A DNA stretch of 64,000 nt from JAXHUM01 sp034189325 (GCA_034189325.1 JAXHUM010000043.1:5010-69009), one strand, 5' to 3'; positions 24,915 through 35,355 are shown, counted from the first letter of the stretch. Notes: a model not told the origin generated them from the sequence alone. Program-made: numbers and translations.

Positions 24915-25487
24915 TCACTCTTTTGTGGCGATAATACCGGCGATGGCCCTTTCGCGGCCTCTTTCGCCGTATATGCCTTCGCGGTAAACAAGGACTCGAA
25001 AATCTTTGAAAAAACCTAGAAGTTCATTATGCCTCAAGAGGTGGTCGGGGTTTTTGGGGCCGGAAGATAATGCCGTTTGATCCATGAGATATGTTTCAAA
25101 TATCACTGCCCCTCCAATTTTTAATCCTCTTTTGATTTGAAGAATGAGATTCCTCTGAAGATAGTTGAAGTTGGCAATAACATCATAGGCGTTCTCTTGG
25201 ATCCGATACGTCTCAAGATCCGCATGAATACAATGGATCTCAGCCCCTGCTTCTCCGGCCAGTCTTTGCGCCTTTTTCAACCCCGCTTCGGAAATATCTA
25301 CGGCATCAACTTTGTAACCATGTTCGGCAAAAAAAACAGAGTTTCTTCCCTCACCTGCTGCAATGTCCAAGACCCGTCCTTTAGGGAGAAGGTGAATATT
25401 GTCTATCAAGAAGCCATTGGCCTCCTGCCCGTAAAGACATACATCCCCTTTGTATCTCTTATCCCATTTGGCCCTGTCCTCTTTCAT
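24915..25487 (-). CDS. Class I SAM-dependent methyltransferase (TehB-like)
   Basis: A 190-residue methyltransferase with motif I VLDIAAGEGRNSVFFAEHG near residues 39-57 and an acidic residue ending strand beta 2 (VDAVDIS). The following order matches the TehB/tellurite-resistance and thiopurine-like small methyltransferases. The true substrate is unknown. GGAGA lies 11 bases before ATG. It stands alone downstream of the DUF4242 gene with a 160-base gap, and its 3' end abuts the MITE-like element, whose inverted ends could form a stem in the transcript. Confidence 0.82.
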   Translation of the reverse strand: MKEDRAKWDKRYKGDVCLYGQEANGFLIDNIHLLPKGRVLDIAAGEGRNSVFFAEHGYKVDAVDISEAGLKKAQRLAGEAGAEIHCIHADLETYRIQENAYDVIANFNYLQRNLILQIKRGLKIGGAVIFETYLMDQTALSSGPKNPDHLLRHNELLGFFKDFRVLVYREGIYGERGRERAIAGIIATKE

Positions 25488-25647
25488 TCAACACCGGTTC
25501 TCCATGGATGAAACAAAAACTACCGAGATGCCGCAGGGTATTCCGAATCAGTTGTCCTTTTTGATGGAGCACTTCGGATTATTGACTCCCCTGTTTCCGG
25601 CAACATCTGATGCTGCAAGATGTTAAGTGTAAAGATAAGCATTTTTT

Positions 25648-25929
25648 CTACTCTTTCAATTCTCCGAAGATATCCCAGCAGCACTCGCCGGCAGTCATCT
25701 CCTCCACTTCGACAATGTCTTTGCACGGAAGACCACATTCATTGAGGAGATCTTTCAGCGTCGTCTGATCAGGGGCCTCCCACTCGCAAAATAGGCGACC
25801 CTCTTTTAAATTGTAATAGACTCGCTTCCAGATCGCCTTTTTCCGGGCAGCACAGATCTTACATCCCTGGTTGATATGGCGAGACACAAACTTCGGGTCC
25901 TCTTGATGAACAATCATATATGTCGGCAT
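25648..25929 (-). CDS. DUF4242-like small protein
   Basis: A 93-residue protein beginning MPTYMIVHQEDP, with GCKICAARKK, GRLFCEWEAPD, NECGLPC and GECCW. The start and the FCEWEAPD core resemble the DUF4242 (ferredoxin-like alpha/beta) family, some of whose members bind nickel. The seven cysteines suggest a metal or redox role. It starts 11 bases after the acyl-CoA synthetase gene, so the two are probably co-transcribed. Confidence 0.6.
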   Translation of the reverse strand: MPTYMIVHQEDPKFVSRHINQGCKICAARKKAIWKRVYYNLKEGRLFCEWEAPDQTTLKDLLNECGLPCKDIVEVEEMTAGECCWDIFGELKE

Positions 25930-25939
25930 TTTCGCCCCC

Positions 25940-27655
25940 TTAATCCTCCATTGTGGAGAGGTCTCCAGTAGGTAGCCCCAACTCCCATGCCTTTAATACC
26001 CTTCGCATGATCTTCCCGCTCCTGGTTTTCGGCAGAGATTTCTTGAATTCGATCTCCCGCGGAAATGCGTGGCCTGAAAGGCCCTTTTTCACGAATTGGG
26101 AGATATCTTCTTTGAGTTCCTCGGACGGGGTGTAGCGGGGGTTCAGAAGGACAAAGGCCTTGATAATCTCTCCCCGCACCGGATCAGGCTTCCCGATGAC
26201 CCCTGCCTCGGCCACCGCCGGGTGCTCAATGAGTTTGCTTTCCACCTCAAAGGGCCCCACCCGCTCTCCAGAGGTGTTGATCACATCATCCACCCTGCCT
26301 TGAAACCAGAAGTACCCATCCTCATCCTTGTAGGCAGAATCGCCGGAGACATACCAATCTTCAAAAGGGAAGTACTCGTTGTATTTCTCGGGATTCCTCC
26401 AGATCTCCTTCATCATGGCAGGCCATCCCTTTTTAATTGCGAGATTTCCTATTTGGTTCGGGGGAAGCTCTCTCCCCTCATTATCCAGAATCGCGGCCAC
26501 CACTCCCGGAAAGGGTTTGCCCATAGATCCGGGTTTGATCGGCATGGTCGGGTAGTTGGCTATAAGCTGCATGCCTGTCTCGGTCATCCACCAGTTATCG
26601 TGGATAGGCTGGTCAAAGGCATGGAGGGCCCACCGGATAACCTCCGGGTTTAACGGCTCTCCCACGCTGTAGATGAGCCTGAGACTACTCAAGTCATGGC
26701 GGCTGACCGCCTCATCTCCCGCCGCCATAAACAGTCTGAATGCGGTGGGGGCGCTGTACCAGATAGTCACCCTGTATTTTTCAATCATGGAATACCAGCC
26801 ATCGACACTGAATCGTCCCCCCCTTGTAAGGATGGAGGCTCCGTTCAACCATGGCCCGTAGATCCCATAAGAGGTTCCTGTGACCCATCCGGGATCCGCA
26901 GTGCACCAGTAGATATCCTCATCCCTCAAATCGAGAATCCATTTGGCTGTCTGGTAATGACCGATCATGGCGTTCTGAATATGAACCACCCCCTTGGGCT
27001 TGCCGGTGGAGCCGGAGGTGTAGTGCAGGATCAGAGGATCTTCTCTTGACAACCACTCGATATCCAGGGTATCGGAGACCTCCGCCATTTCTCTTTCGTA
27101 GCTCAGCTCTCCCTCGGCCAGGTCGCCTTCAGCGTCCACAATAATAATGTGCTTGAGCGAAGGCAGCTCTTTTCGAGGTATCCTGTTGACCATGAATTGA
27201 GTGGTCACTACGGCAATGGCGTCACTGTTTTTGAGCCTATCTTTGACCGCTTCTTCCATAAAGGCCTCAAACAAAGGGCCGACAACCGCTCCTACTTTCG
27301 CTATCCCCAGAAAAGCGATGTAGAGCTCAGGTGAGCGGGGCATGAAGACGAATACCCTGTCTCCCTTTTTGATTCCCCTTTTCCGCAAGACATTCCCGAA
27401 TCTGTTGGAAAGCAGCATCAGGTCCTGAAAAGTATATTTTTCCTGTCGAAAGTCATCCTCATAGTAGAGAGCGACTTTGTTCTTACGCCATCCCAGGGCA
27501 TGCTTGTCTATGGCTTCATAGGCCATATTCACCTTTTTTGTAATGTGCCAGCTGAATTCCTTTTCCACCTCTTCCCACCTGAAATGATCGTATTGATCTT
27601 CCAGATTCCCGAGGTTGGCCTGTGTCAATCTGGGTTTTAACACCTCTTCTGTCAT
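25940..27655 (-). CDS. AMP-forming acyl-/acetyl-CoA synthetase
   Basis: A 571-residue ANL-superfamily ligase. LHYTSGSTGKPKGVVH is the P-loop-like A3 motif, WWMTETG is A5, and GRVDDVINTSGERVGP and KTRSGKIMRRVLKAWE with the catalytic lysine are A8 and A10. Length and the GDRVFVFMPRSPELYIA block match bacterial acetyl-CoA synthetases of the shorter AcsA type. Propionate or a medium-chain acid remains possible. It would activate acetate for the citrate synthase pathway elsewhere in the window. The start at 27655 has GAGGGG seven bases upstream. Confidence 0.87.
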   Translation of the reverse strand: MTEEVLKPRLTQANLGNLEDQYDHFRWEEVEKEFSWHITKKVNMAYEAIDKHALGWRKNKVALYYEDDFRQEKYTFQDLMLLSNRFGNVLRKRGIKKGDRVFVFMPRSPELYIAFLGIAKVGAVVGPLFEAFMEEAVKDRLKNSDAIAVVTTQFMVNRIPRKELPSLKHIIIVDAEGDLAEGELSYEREMAEVSDTLDIEWLSREDPLILHYTSGSTGKPKGVVHIQNAMIGHYQTAKWILDLRDEDIYWCTADPGWVTGTSYGIYGPWLNGASILTRGGRFSVDGWYSMIEKYRVTIWYSAPTAFRLFMAAGDEAVSRHDLSSLRLIYSVGEPLNPEVIRWALHAFDQPIHDNWWMTETGMQLIANYPTMPIKPGSMGKPFPGVVAAILDNEGRELPPNQIGNLAIKKGWPAMMKEIWRNPEKYNEYFPFEDWYVSGDSAYKDEDGYFWFQGRVDDVINTSGERVGPFEVESKLIEHPAVAEAGVIGKPDPVRGEIIKAFVLLNPRYTPSEELKEDISQFVKKGLSGHAFPREIEFKKSLPKTRSGKIMRRVLKAWELGLPTGDLSTMED

Positions 27656-27835
27656 TCTGGTTCCCCTCAAAAAAATCTCTTTATAGGTTCCTATTGGTCC
27701 GGGGGCTTATGTCTCAAGTATTCCCGGCAAAATATCGATCGTGACAAAGTCCCTTTCCCTGTCTGCCGCCACCCCAGTTTCCTGATTTCGAACGTTGTCC
27801 GGTGTGGTTACCACAGGGCGTCACAGAGGCCGACA

Positions 27836-29911
27836 TCAATGGAGCAATGCGTTTAATTGACTCACCTCCTTTACAGGAGACCGACAGGCATGCTGTTCAC
27901 ACACGTAAGCCGTAGAGAGTCGATCTGCCGAGCGCATATCCTTGACAAAAGGAGACAGGGTCTCAAGCCTTTTTCCCTCCGGGCCCTCGTGATGAAAAAG
28001 GATGACCTTATTGGGCAAGAACTTTTGCTGAACAGTCCTGATCATGGATTGAGACGTCTCTTGGTTCAGGTCCCCTGCAATAACAATCTCCTGTGACGGA
28101 CCGACAACAAAATCAACAGCAGCCAGCATCTGGGTGTAACCGATGGGATGGGCCTTTACATTCGATGAAAAAGATCGCATCAATGCCTCGGCACTCTGTT
28201 CCAGAGCAACATCTCCGGTCATACGTCCCAGACGCAATAGGTTTTGGGCCGCCACAGAATTGCCCGAGGGTAAGGCCCCGTCGTAGGCCTCTTTACTCTT
28301 TGTTATCAGAGTCTCATTTCCTTTTCCTGTGAAATAAAGGCCACCCCCTTTGTGGTCCCAGAAGATATCGATCATGGCTTTATTCAATGAAACCGCCTCT
28401 TCCAGATAGGTCACGTCAAAAGTGGCTTCATACAATTCGATAAGCCCCCAGACCAAAAACGCATAGTCATCCAGATAGCCCGGGTAGGCCACGTCGCCGT
28501 CCCGGAAACGGCAGAACAGGCGATCATCGGCTCCCCGCAGTTCCGAAAGAATAAAATCAGCCGCAGCCGCAGCCGCATCGGCATATCTCTGATCTCCCAT
28601 AGCCTGGTAACCCTTTGACAGGGCGGCAATCATTAATCCGTTCCATGATGTCAGGATTTTGTCATCCTTGAGAGGGTGTATCCGCTTCTCCCGGACCTCA
28701 AAGAGCCGGCCACGGGCGGTTGAGAGAAGTTCCTCAAGTCTTGACGGCTCTATGCCCTCTTTTTGGGCAAAGGCCTCCTCTGAAAGAGAGATATGCGGGA
28801 TATTGAAGCCCTCTTCAAAATTGCCCTGTTGGGTGATCCCGTAAAAGCGGCAATAAAGATCTCCGTCGTTTTCTCCTAAACAATCCATTATGTCGGTTTT
28901 TTTCCAAATGTAAAACAGCCCTTCCTCCCCCTCGCTGTCTGCGTCTTCCGCAGAGTAGAATCCGCCGTTGGGTGCCCTCATATCGCGCAACACATAGGTA
29001 AATATCTCTTTGGCTACCTTGGCGAACCTTTCCTCTCTTGTCACCTGGTAGGCCTCTATATAGGCCATTGCCAGTAAGGCCTGATCGTAGAGCATCTTTT
29101 CGAAGTGAGGGACCAGCCACTTCGCATCGACCGAATAGCGGTGAAATCCAAAACCAACCTGATCAAAAATACCGCCCCTCCTCATGGCGGTGAGCGTTTG
29201 ATCCACCATTTTAAGGGCAGAGGAATCCGGGCGCCTACGATGTTGTCTTAAAAGAAAAGTAAGCTGATGGGGTGTGGGAAACTTAGGCGCAGTGCCGAAA
29301 CCGCCCCACTGGGAGTCAAAAGTCCTTTCAAATTGGTCGTAGCCCTTTTGGAGCGTTCCCATGTCCAGCTCATCATGGGGGCTATCCTTCCGCGGTTGAA
29401 TGGCATTTGTGATATCATCACTCGCCTTTAGTATTTCGTGCCTGTTTTTCCCCCACATGTCGGCAATTGGTTTCAGGATATCGATGAGGCCGGGCATATT
29501 CATCCGCCTCAACTTGGGAAAATAGGTGCCGGCAAAAAAAGGCTTGGCCTCAGGCGTCATCAGGATGGTCAAAGGCCATCCCCCTTGCCCTGTCATAGAC
29601 TGGCACACGGACATATATATCTTGTCAATATCGGGGCGTTCTTCCCGATCGACCTTAATGGAAACGTAGTGCCTGTTAAGAATTCGGGCGACCTCTTCGT
29701 CCTCAAAAGACTCATGGGCCATCACATGACACCAGTGACAGGTGGCATAACCGATTGAAAGGAAAACAGGCTTGTCCTCCTTCTTTGCTTTTTGAAAGGC
29801 TGCTTCACCCCAGGGATACCAATCGACCGGATTGTTCAGGTGCTGCAGAAGGTAGGGGCTTTTTTCTCCCGACAAATGATTTGAGGTCTTTCCTGTTGTT
29901 CCTGCAATCAT
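27836..29911 (-). CDS. Thioredoxin-domain protein, DUF255/YyaL (SSP411) family
   Basis: A 691-residue cytoplasmic protein. The N-terminal 160 residues are a thioredoxin-like DUF255 domain with SPYLLQHLNNPVDWYPWG and the CHWC motif (Cys58, Cys61, giving ATCHWCHVM). The remainder is an (alpha/alpha)6 barrel resembling N-acylglucosamine epimerase and cellobiose epimerase folds (KILTSWNGLMIAAL, YLDDYAFLVWGLIELYEAT). The family is universal but its function is unsettled. Length is typical. Not clearly part of an operon with its neighbours. Confidence 0.9.
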   Translation of the reverse strand: MIAGTTGKTSNHLSGEKSPYLLQHLNNPVDWYPWGEAAFQKAKKEDKPVFLSIGYATCHWCHVMAHESFEDEEVARILNRHYVSIKVDREERPDIDKIYMSVCQSMTGQGGWPLTILMTPEAKPFFAGTYFPKLRRMNMPGLIDILKPIADMWGKNRHEILKASDDITNAIQPRKDSPHDELDMGTLQKGYDQFERTFDSQWGGFGTAPKFPTPHQLTFLLRQHRRRPDSSALKMVDQTLTAMRRGGIFDQVGFGFHRYSVDAKWLVPHFEKMLYDQALLAMAYIEAYQVTREERFAKVAKEIFTYVLRDMRAPNGGFYSAEDADSEGEEGLFYIWKKTDIMDCLGENDGDLYCRFYGITQQGNFEEGFNIPHISLSEEAFAQKEGIEPSRLEELLSTARGRLFEVREKRIHPLKDDKILTSWNGLMIAALSKGYQAMGDQRYADAAAAAADFILSELRGADDRLFCRFRDGDVAYPGYLDDYAFLVWGLIELYEATFDVTYLEEAVSLNKAMIDIFWDHKGGGLYFTGKGNETLITKSKEAYDGALPSGNSVAAQNLLRLGRMTGDVALEQSAEALMRSFSSNVKAHPIGYTQMLAAVDFVVGPSQEIVIAGDLNQETSQSMIRTVQQKFLPNKVILFHHEGPEGKRLETLSPFVKDMRSADRLSTAYVCEQHACRSPVKEVSQLNALLH

Positions 29912-30075
29912 GGTCAGCTCTGCTCCTTAACAAAATAATTTAAAGAAAGAGGGATAAAGAAAACAAAAGCGGATAGAAGATAATCCTCCTGCGATATCCC
30001 GTTCACATAAAACCATCAGAATCAGTCCCTTTACAACAAGCTGAGGTTTAAGCTTCCCCCGAAAGTCATCATCAA

Positions 30076-31383
30076 CTAAAAGCTGTAACGTATTCCTGCA
30101 TAGATATTGCTGTTTTTTTCAAACTGTCCAAAAAAAGTGTAATCGGCATCGCCCGTGAAGATGTTGCCACCGAGAGTTATCATAAGGGAATCACTTATTT
30201 TGTACTTCACGGTCGGTCTGAAATAGGCATCTTGATCAGAGGGAGAGTAAAAACAGAACAATGAGAGAGTCAGGTTTTGGTTTAATGCCAGCTTTGTCAA
30301 GCGCACTGTGAAGAGATGACGCTCCTCATCCTTTGGATGAACGGAAGGAGGTAGGGTTGCCTGATACGTCTCATAATGCCTCATAGACTCGAGATAATAT
30401 TGGACAGCGGCTGAAAACTCCTTTGCCAGTTCCTGCTCATACCCCGCCAGTATTCGAATTTCGCTGTTTGGGATGTAAGGATTGTCGCCGCTCGTGTCGT
30501 CCTTTGAATCATAATAGGAGGCTTCAAGATGAAAGAGGCCTTTTATCAGTGATCCACGGAGACTCGCTCCGTAGACATTAAGGTTCGGGAAAAATGCCTT
30601 CTGTTGAATGAGATCCATACCAATAGGGCTCTTCCAGAATCCATGATATCCGTAAAAGGCCAATTCATATCCTTTGATATTTTTGGAAATCCTCAGGCTG
30701 ATCTCATCGTCGTCAAGCCAATCGTTCGGAGTGAGAGGATCAATAATCGCGTCGCGTCCGGCGAGACGGCCAAGGGTGGTATGGTAGTAGGATATTCTCT
30801 CTCCACTGATAAAACGGTCGGCATCGAACCTCGGCATATAGACAAGATCGATATTGGCAAAATCGGGAAAAAGGCTGATAAGCAGGGCATCGGAAGGGGC
30901 CTTTAAATATTCCTCGTCGCGTCCTATAAAGAACGATTGCCAGTCCTTTGGAAAGAGATCATTCAGAAACAGGAGGTCTCCCGTACCCCATGTAAGGATC
31001 TGCCTGCCTATCTTGACATCGATTAAATCAAGAGGAGAGAAGAGGAGGTTTGCCTCCCTCAAATCAAGATATCCGGTCCCCTCCTCAAGGTCCAGGTCAG
31101 TATCTTCCTGAACGTCGTCATAGATAAAATCGGCGCGCACCTGGAGTGTGAAGGAATCTCCGGCCCGACTCATATCGAGCTGGAGGCGCGATTCGAGCAG
31201 GGAGGTGTCCCTTTGATAGTCGTCCTCCCTAATACGCGAACCTCCTCTAAGGTCGAGAAAACCGTGAATATCAATGCCCGTCCGATCAAGAAATGATCCC
31301 TGCTCCTCCCCGGCATTTGCCCTTGTGGAGGGGACCAGTAGGAATATAAAAAGAAGTGCGGTAAAAAATCTCGATCCGGACAT
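30076..31383 (-). CDS. Outer-membrane beta-barrel protein, DUF1302-like
   Basis: A 435-residue exported protein with a signal peptide (residues 1-24, ending NAGEE) and alternating amphipathic strands. Examples are GFLDLRGG, DVKIGRQILTWGTGDLLFLND and DLVYMPRFD. It ends in RYSF, the C-terminal phenylalanine typical of Omp85-inserted barrels. The GRQ-WG-D segment resembles DUF1302-type proteins. It starts 10 bases after the LolA-like gene, and with the RND pump forms a candidate three-part envelope lipid or lipoprotein transport set. Confidence 0.75.
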   Translation of the reverse strand: MSGSRFFTALLFIFLLVPSTRANAGEEQGSFLDRTGIDIHGFLDLRGGSRIREDDYQRDTSLLESRLQLDMSRAGDSFTLQVRADFIYDDVQEDTDLDLEEGTGYLDLREANLLFSPLDLIDVKIGRQILTWGTGDLLFLNDLFPKDWQSFFIGRDEEYLKAPSDALLISLFPDFANIDLVYMPRFDADRFISGERISYYHTTLGRLAGRDAIIDPLTPNDWLDDDEISLRISKNIKGYELAFYGYHGFWKSPIGMDLIQQKAFFPNLNVYGASLRGSLIKGLFHLEASYYDSKDDTSGDNPYIPNSEIRILAGYEQELAKEFSAAVQYYLESMRHYETYQATLPPSVHPKDEERHLFTVRLTKLALNQNLTLSLFCFYSPSDQDAYFRPTVKYKISDSLMITLGGNIFTGDADYTFFGQFEKNSNIYAGIRYSF

Positions 31384-31392
31384 GATAGTTCT

Positions 31393-32187
31393 TTATTGTG
31401 TAACTTCCCTTGGAGGACGTCTCAAAAACCGCTCGGTAAAGATCCTGTCTTTGAGACCGATATCATATCTGACATTGTCAAACCGATTGATAGTCCGTGT
31501 ACCGGCAACGAGATCACTGGCAATTGATTCTACCACGGTAGGGTATCCCTGAATTTTCATGATCTTTTTTGCCTCCACCCTCCGATACAGGTTGCCGTTC
31601 TTATCATAATACTCCGCCTTTTCAGGAAGAAAGGTCGTCTTGTTGATCCATACATGATAGTAGACAAATTCAACGCTATCGGGATCTTTGGGTACGTTCT
31701 TTATCAGATACCAGGTATCATCCGATTTCAGCAGTTCATGAGTGTCTTCGTTCACTCCTCGTCCTGAAACATCTTCATAAAAGAAATCAGACCCCACAAA
31801 ACTGGTCCGCTTATCTCCCGGAGCAATGCGTTTTTTGAGATTCAGGGCAGGGAGCCACAACCAGCGGCTATCTTCCTTTCCCACATGTTTCCATACAAGA
31901 TAGGCCATCTTCCGTACGTCCGCCGGTTCTTTAAAATAGACATAGAATTTCTGGTCTTTTTGCCCTGTATTTTTTCGAAGAATGGTGAATTCCCTTATAC
32001 GGACGCCTCCCGCCTTATCCGTGATGGTCATTTTCACGTCGGCCCGGCCGTCCTGACCTTGGTAATATGAGGCATCATTGGCCATTTCAATGATCTTGTC
32101 CGGGCTTGGTCTCTCCGCACCAAAGACAGCGGCGGCTTGTAGAATCATCGTGCCGGTTATGACCAGAAGGAACAGTTTTTTCATCAT
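31393..32187 (-). CDS. Outer-membrane lipoprotein-sorting-like protein (LolA-like, PF17131 type)
   Basis: A 264-residue periplasmic protein with signal MMKKLFLLVITGTMILQ. The fold segments DVKMTITDKAGGVRIREF, KFYVYFKEP-DVRKMAYLVW, WLWLPALN and GSDFFYEDVS are characteristic of the DUF4292/LolA-like proteins always found beside MMPL-type RND exporters. It probably shuttles a hydrophobic cargo between the exporter and the outer membrane. The start at 32187 has GGAG nine bases upstream. Cargo is unknown. Confidence 0.82.
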   Translation of the reverse strand: MMKKLFLLVITGTMILQAAAVFGAERPSPDKIIEMANDASYYQGQDGRADVKMTITDKAGGVRIREFTILRKNTGQKDQKFYVYFKEPADVRKMAYLVWKHVGKEDSRWLWLPALNLKKRIAPGDKRTSFVGSDFFYEDVSGRGVNEDTHELLKSDDTWYLIKNVPKDPDSVEFVYYHVWINKTTFLPEKAEYYDKNGNLYRRVEAKKIMKIQGYPTVVESIASDLVAGTRTINRFDNVRYDIGLKDRIFTERFLRRPPREVTQ

Positions 32188-32225
32188 CTCTCTCTTCTCC
32201 ATGTTTCAGAATGGTTAGATCTTGG

Positions 32226-35219
32226 TTAATGCTTGCTCATATTCTCCCGAAAAAGAGGTTTCTGAAGGGCCGTCATAATGGCTGGGAGAATAAAGAGCGT
32301 GGCAAGCCATGACACGGCCATGATGGTCGCAAGAAAGAACCCCACGGTCTTATAGGGAACAAGGGGCGCCAGCAGAAGAGGGGTAAAACCGAGGGAGATA
32401 ATGATCGCATTCCGGCTGATTGCCATAGCCGGTTCCTTGAACATCTCTCGGCACACCTCTTTCCAATCGCCAAGCTCTTTTTGCGATTCCCGAGCCCGTT
32501 GCAGAAAATGGATGGCAAAATCCACACTTAAACCGAGGGTCATGGCCGATAGAATCGCCACAGGCATATCATAGTCTTTTCCCGCCAGGCCAATGGCCCC
32601 ATAGATAAAGGCAATGGTCACTGAAAGGGGAATCATGGCAAGGATGCCATACAGGGGGGAGCGAAAAAGCAGGGTCATCATCACCAGAACCACCAGGAAG
32701 CTCGCGCCCAGGGATGTGATCATTCCTCTGACCATTTTGTTTTGCCAGACAATATTCAGGTAGGTCAGTCCGGCCCATCGCGCCTTCAGGTCCACCGGAG
32801 GAGGGTTGGTCTTTAAGAAGTCTTCCGCATCCTTTACCACCGCCTCCATATCCATGTTATCCCCGCTCTTGAGCTGGACCCAGAGACTTGCCTCCTGGTA
32901 ATCTCTGGTTACCATATGGAAGAGGCTGTCCTTTTTTTTCATCCCTTCAAGCTGTATGAAAACCTGTCCCACAGCCGAAGCAGAGTCCGGTATGTTGAAA
33001 TTATTCTTGTTGCGCCGATCATACGCCTCTTTTTCCTCTTTGGTCGCGTCGGACGGGGGAGATACATAAAGAAGTTCATAGGAGGCCTTCTTTAGGGCAT
33101 CCACTGCCGAAGATGTCTTCCCCACGACCCGGTTTTCGATGAGATGCGTTTGAAGCTGTTCCACATACCTGAGCATTTCGGGCTGTTTGAAAAGCGGGGC
33201 CGTCAATTCCGCCTCAATTTCAAAGACAAATTCTCTGAAGGACAATTGTAATACTTCATCGCATAGGTCAAGGGCCTGCTGGAGCAGTCTCTCTCCAGTC
33301 AAACCTCTGTACTCCTGCAATCGGGAGATCAATATCTCTCTATCATCCTCCTTAATGCCCGGAACCTCTTTGATTCCATCCAAGAGGGTATCAAAGGTCA
33401 GCCCCTCAGTCTCCATGTAATTGATGGCGTCGGCCAGTTTGTTCCATGACTCCAATGCCTCTGCATCGATGAGAGCGGCTCTGTTGACCAGTTCAACAAA
33501 ACATTTTTTTTCGTTTGAGCTGTTTACATTGCAATAAAGCTGTTTCAGCAGCTCCAACTCCCCCAAGAATTGGTCTGTGGCTTCGGGAAGATATTTTCTA
33601 AAGCGCTTGTTTGCTTCGGAATCCATCGCCTCTGCAACATCCAGGCAAGTGCAACTCTCCGGTCTTGGTGCGGAAAGGGTCAGATAAGCGGTATAGGTTC
33701 CTCCAAAATGACTGTTTAAGACCCTGTCGGCGATTCGAATCTCATGATCTGCGGCAAACCATTTCACCGGATTATCGTTCACGTTGATCTTTGTAATTCC
33801 GTAGACTGAAATTCCCATGATAAGAACAACCATTGTCAAGATCAATTTCCAGGCCGAATAACCCAATCTCCCGAACCTTCCCAGCACACTGGAGAGCATT
33901 CCGGAAGGATTTTGTCTCCTGTTGGATTGTGGACCAAGGGCCCGGAGTCTTTTTTCAGGAACCGCGACCATGATGTATGCCGGAATCAGGGTAAGCGTGA
34001 GAACCCATGCCAGACCCACCCCAAAGGCCACATGCAGGCCGAAGACCTTGACAGGGGGTATTGGGGTCGTCCCAAGGGACGCAAACCCGGCGATGGTCGT
34101 CAGGCTGGTGTAGAGCATCGGCATGAAGAGCTGCCCGATCACATGCTTGATGGTCTCGGCCCTATCATTGTATTTGGAGTAGCTGTCATAAAAGAGACTC
34201 AAGACATGGACGGAATCCGCCACCGCAATGGGCATCAGGAAGATGGCAATCATAGAACTCATGATATGGACCTCAAAACCAAGCCATATCAAAAGACCCA
34301 TGGTGCATATCACGCTGATGACCGCCACAATCATGGGGGCTATGATGAGAGATATTCTTCTGAAGAAAAAAAACAGAAGCAGGAATATGATGACGCCTGC
34401 CAAAGGCGCCGACTCCGCCATCTGGAGCATCATTTCAACTCCAAAGGTGTCCTCGGCCACCGGCAGTCCGGTGATGTATATTCTTTCATCACCATGCCAG
34501 TCCCTGGTAAGTTCCGAAACCAGCCTCGCTACATTGTAACTGAAGGTCTTTTCGATTATAGGGATATACAGACAGATCGCTTTTTCATCTTCAGAAACGA
34601 GTGTCCCGCTATAGAGAGGGTTGCCCATAGCGTCATCCCGGATGATTCGGGCCTCCTCTCTCGTGGCCGGGGGGTGTTCCATCAGATATTCCAGCTTCAA
34701 GGAGCCTAAGTCGGCCTGTTTTAGATTATCCACAAGACTTGGGCTGATAATCTCCCGCCCGATAATGGCGCTGTTTCCCTCTTCATCAAACAGCTCATTG
34801 GGATCGTGACGGAAAGCGATTCCAAGGATTTTTTCCCAGAGGCTTTTATGCGCAAGATCCAGGGTAACCCTTTCTTCCTTTTGGTCGCCCTGTGCACGTT
34901 TTACAATAACCGGCCTGTTGTTTGCGTCACGGGAGAGGGAGAGGAGCTCATGGGTCAGGGCATGTATACGACCAAGGGTCTTTGGATTAAAGATGCCGTC
35001 AGGGTCTTTGTCGTTGACGATCCCAACGATCACAAAGTCGTAGAGATTATACTTCGCCTTGACCTCGTCATTAAAGATACGGACATATTCTTTGGGCGAG
35101 AGCATGTTTTCAGGATCATTATCAAAGCGAACTTTCGGGAACTGACTGAGAAAAACAGCCGTTAATATCAACAGGCCGGCCATGACAAGCCAGGGATGAC
35201 GGATACTGAATTGGGTCAT
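32226..35219 (-). CDS. RND/MMPL-family exporter
   Basis: A 997-residue inner-membrane protein with the duplicated RND layout: one helix near the N-terminus (WLVMAGLLILTAVFL), a large periplasmic loop, five or six helices with a sterol-sensing-like GVIIFLLLFFFF and MSSMIAIFLMPIAVADSVH, then the same pattern repeated (VVLVMMTLLF, PVAILSAMTLGLSVDFAIHF). DS and DFAIH in the fourth helices are the proton-relay positions. The second periplasmic loop is unusually long and helical with several Cys (residues about 530-590). The start is uncertain: 35219 is favoured, 35255 is possible. Confidence 0.88.
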   Translation of the reverse strand: MTQFSIRHPWLVMAGLLILTAVFLSQFPKVRFDNDPENMLSPKEYVRIFNDEVKAKYNLYDFVIVGIVNDKDPDGIFNPKTLGRIHALTHELLSLSRDANNRPVIVKRAQGDQKEERVTLDLAHKSLWEKILGIAFRHDPNELFDEEGNSAIIGREIISPSLVDNLKQADLGSLKLEYLMEHPPATREEARIIRDDAMGNPLYSGTLVSEDEKAICLYIPIIEKTFSYNVARLVSELTRDWHGDERIYITGLPVAEDTFGVEMMLQMAESAPLAGVIIFLLLFFFFRRISLIIAPMIVAVISVICTMGLLIWLGFEVHIMSSMIAIFLMPIAVADSVHVLSLFYDSYSKYNDRAETIKHVIGQLFMPMLYTSLTTIAGFASLGTTPIPPVKVFGLHVAFGVGLAWVLTLTLIPAYIMVAVPEKRLRALGPQSNRRQNPSGMLSSVLGRFGRLGYSAWKLILTMVVLIMGISVYGITKINVNDNPVKWFAADHEIRIADRVLNSHFGGTYTAYLTLSAPRPESCTCLDVAEAMDSEANKRFRKYLPEATDQFLGELELLKQLYCNVNSSNEKKCFVELVNRAALIDAEALESWNKLADAINYMETEGLTFDTLLDGIKEVPGIKEDDREILISRLQEYRGLTGERLLQQALDLCDEVLQLSFREFVFEIEAELTAPLFKQPEMLRYVEQLQTHLIENRVVGKTSSAVDALKKASYELLYVSPPSDATKEEKEAYDRRNKNNFNIPDSASAVGQVFIQLEGMKKKDSLFHMVTRDYQEASLWVQLKSGDNMDMEAVVKDAEDFLKTNPPPVDLKARWAGLTYLNIVWQNKMVRGMITSLGASFLVVLVMMTLLFRSPLYGILAMIPLSVTIAFIYGAIGLAGKDYDMPVAILSAMTLGLSVDFAIHFLQRARESQKELGDWKEVCREMFKEPAMAISRNAIIISLGFTPLLLAPLVPYKTVGFFLATIMAVSWLATLFILPAIMTALQKPLFRENMSKH

Positions 35220-35355
35220 TGCAAGCTTAAACACCTTGTGATTCCTCTTCACCATGCCGGAACAACAAACAGATTTATATTTCTCAAAAGGGCTCCTTCT
35301 CGAGTGGCGCCTGAGGTCCAGGTAGACAGGACAATAGTCATAGGCCCCCTCAATC

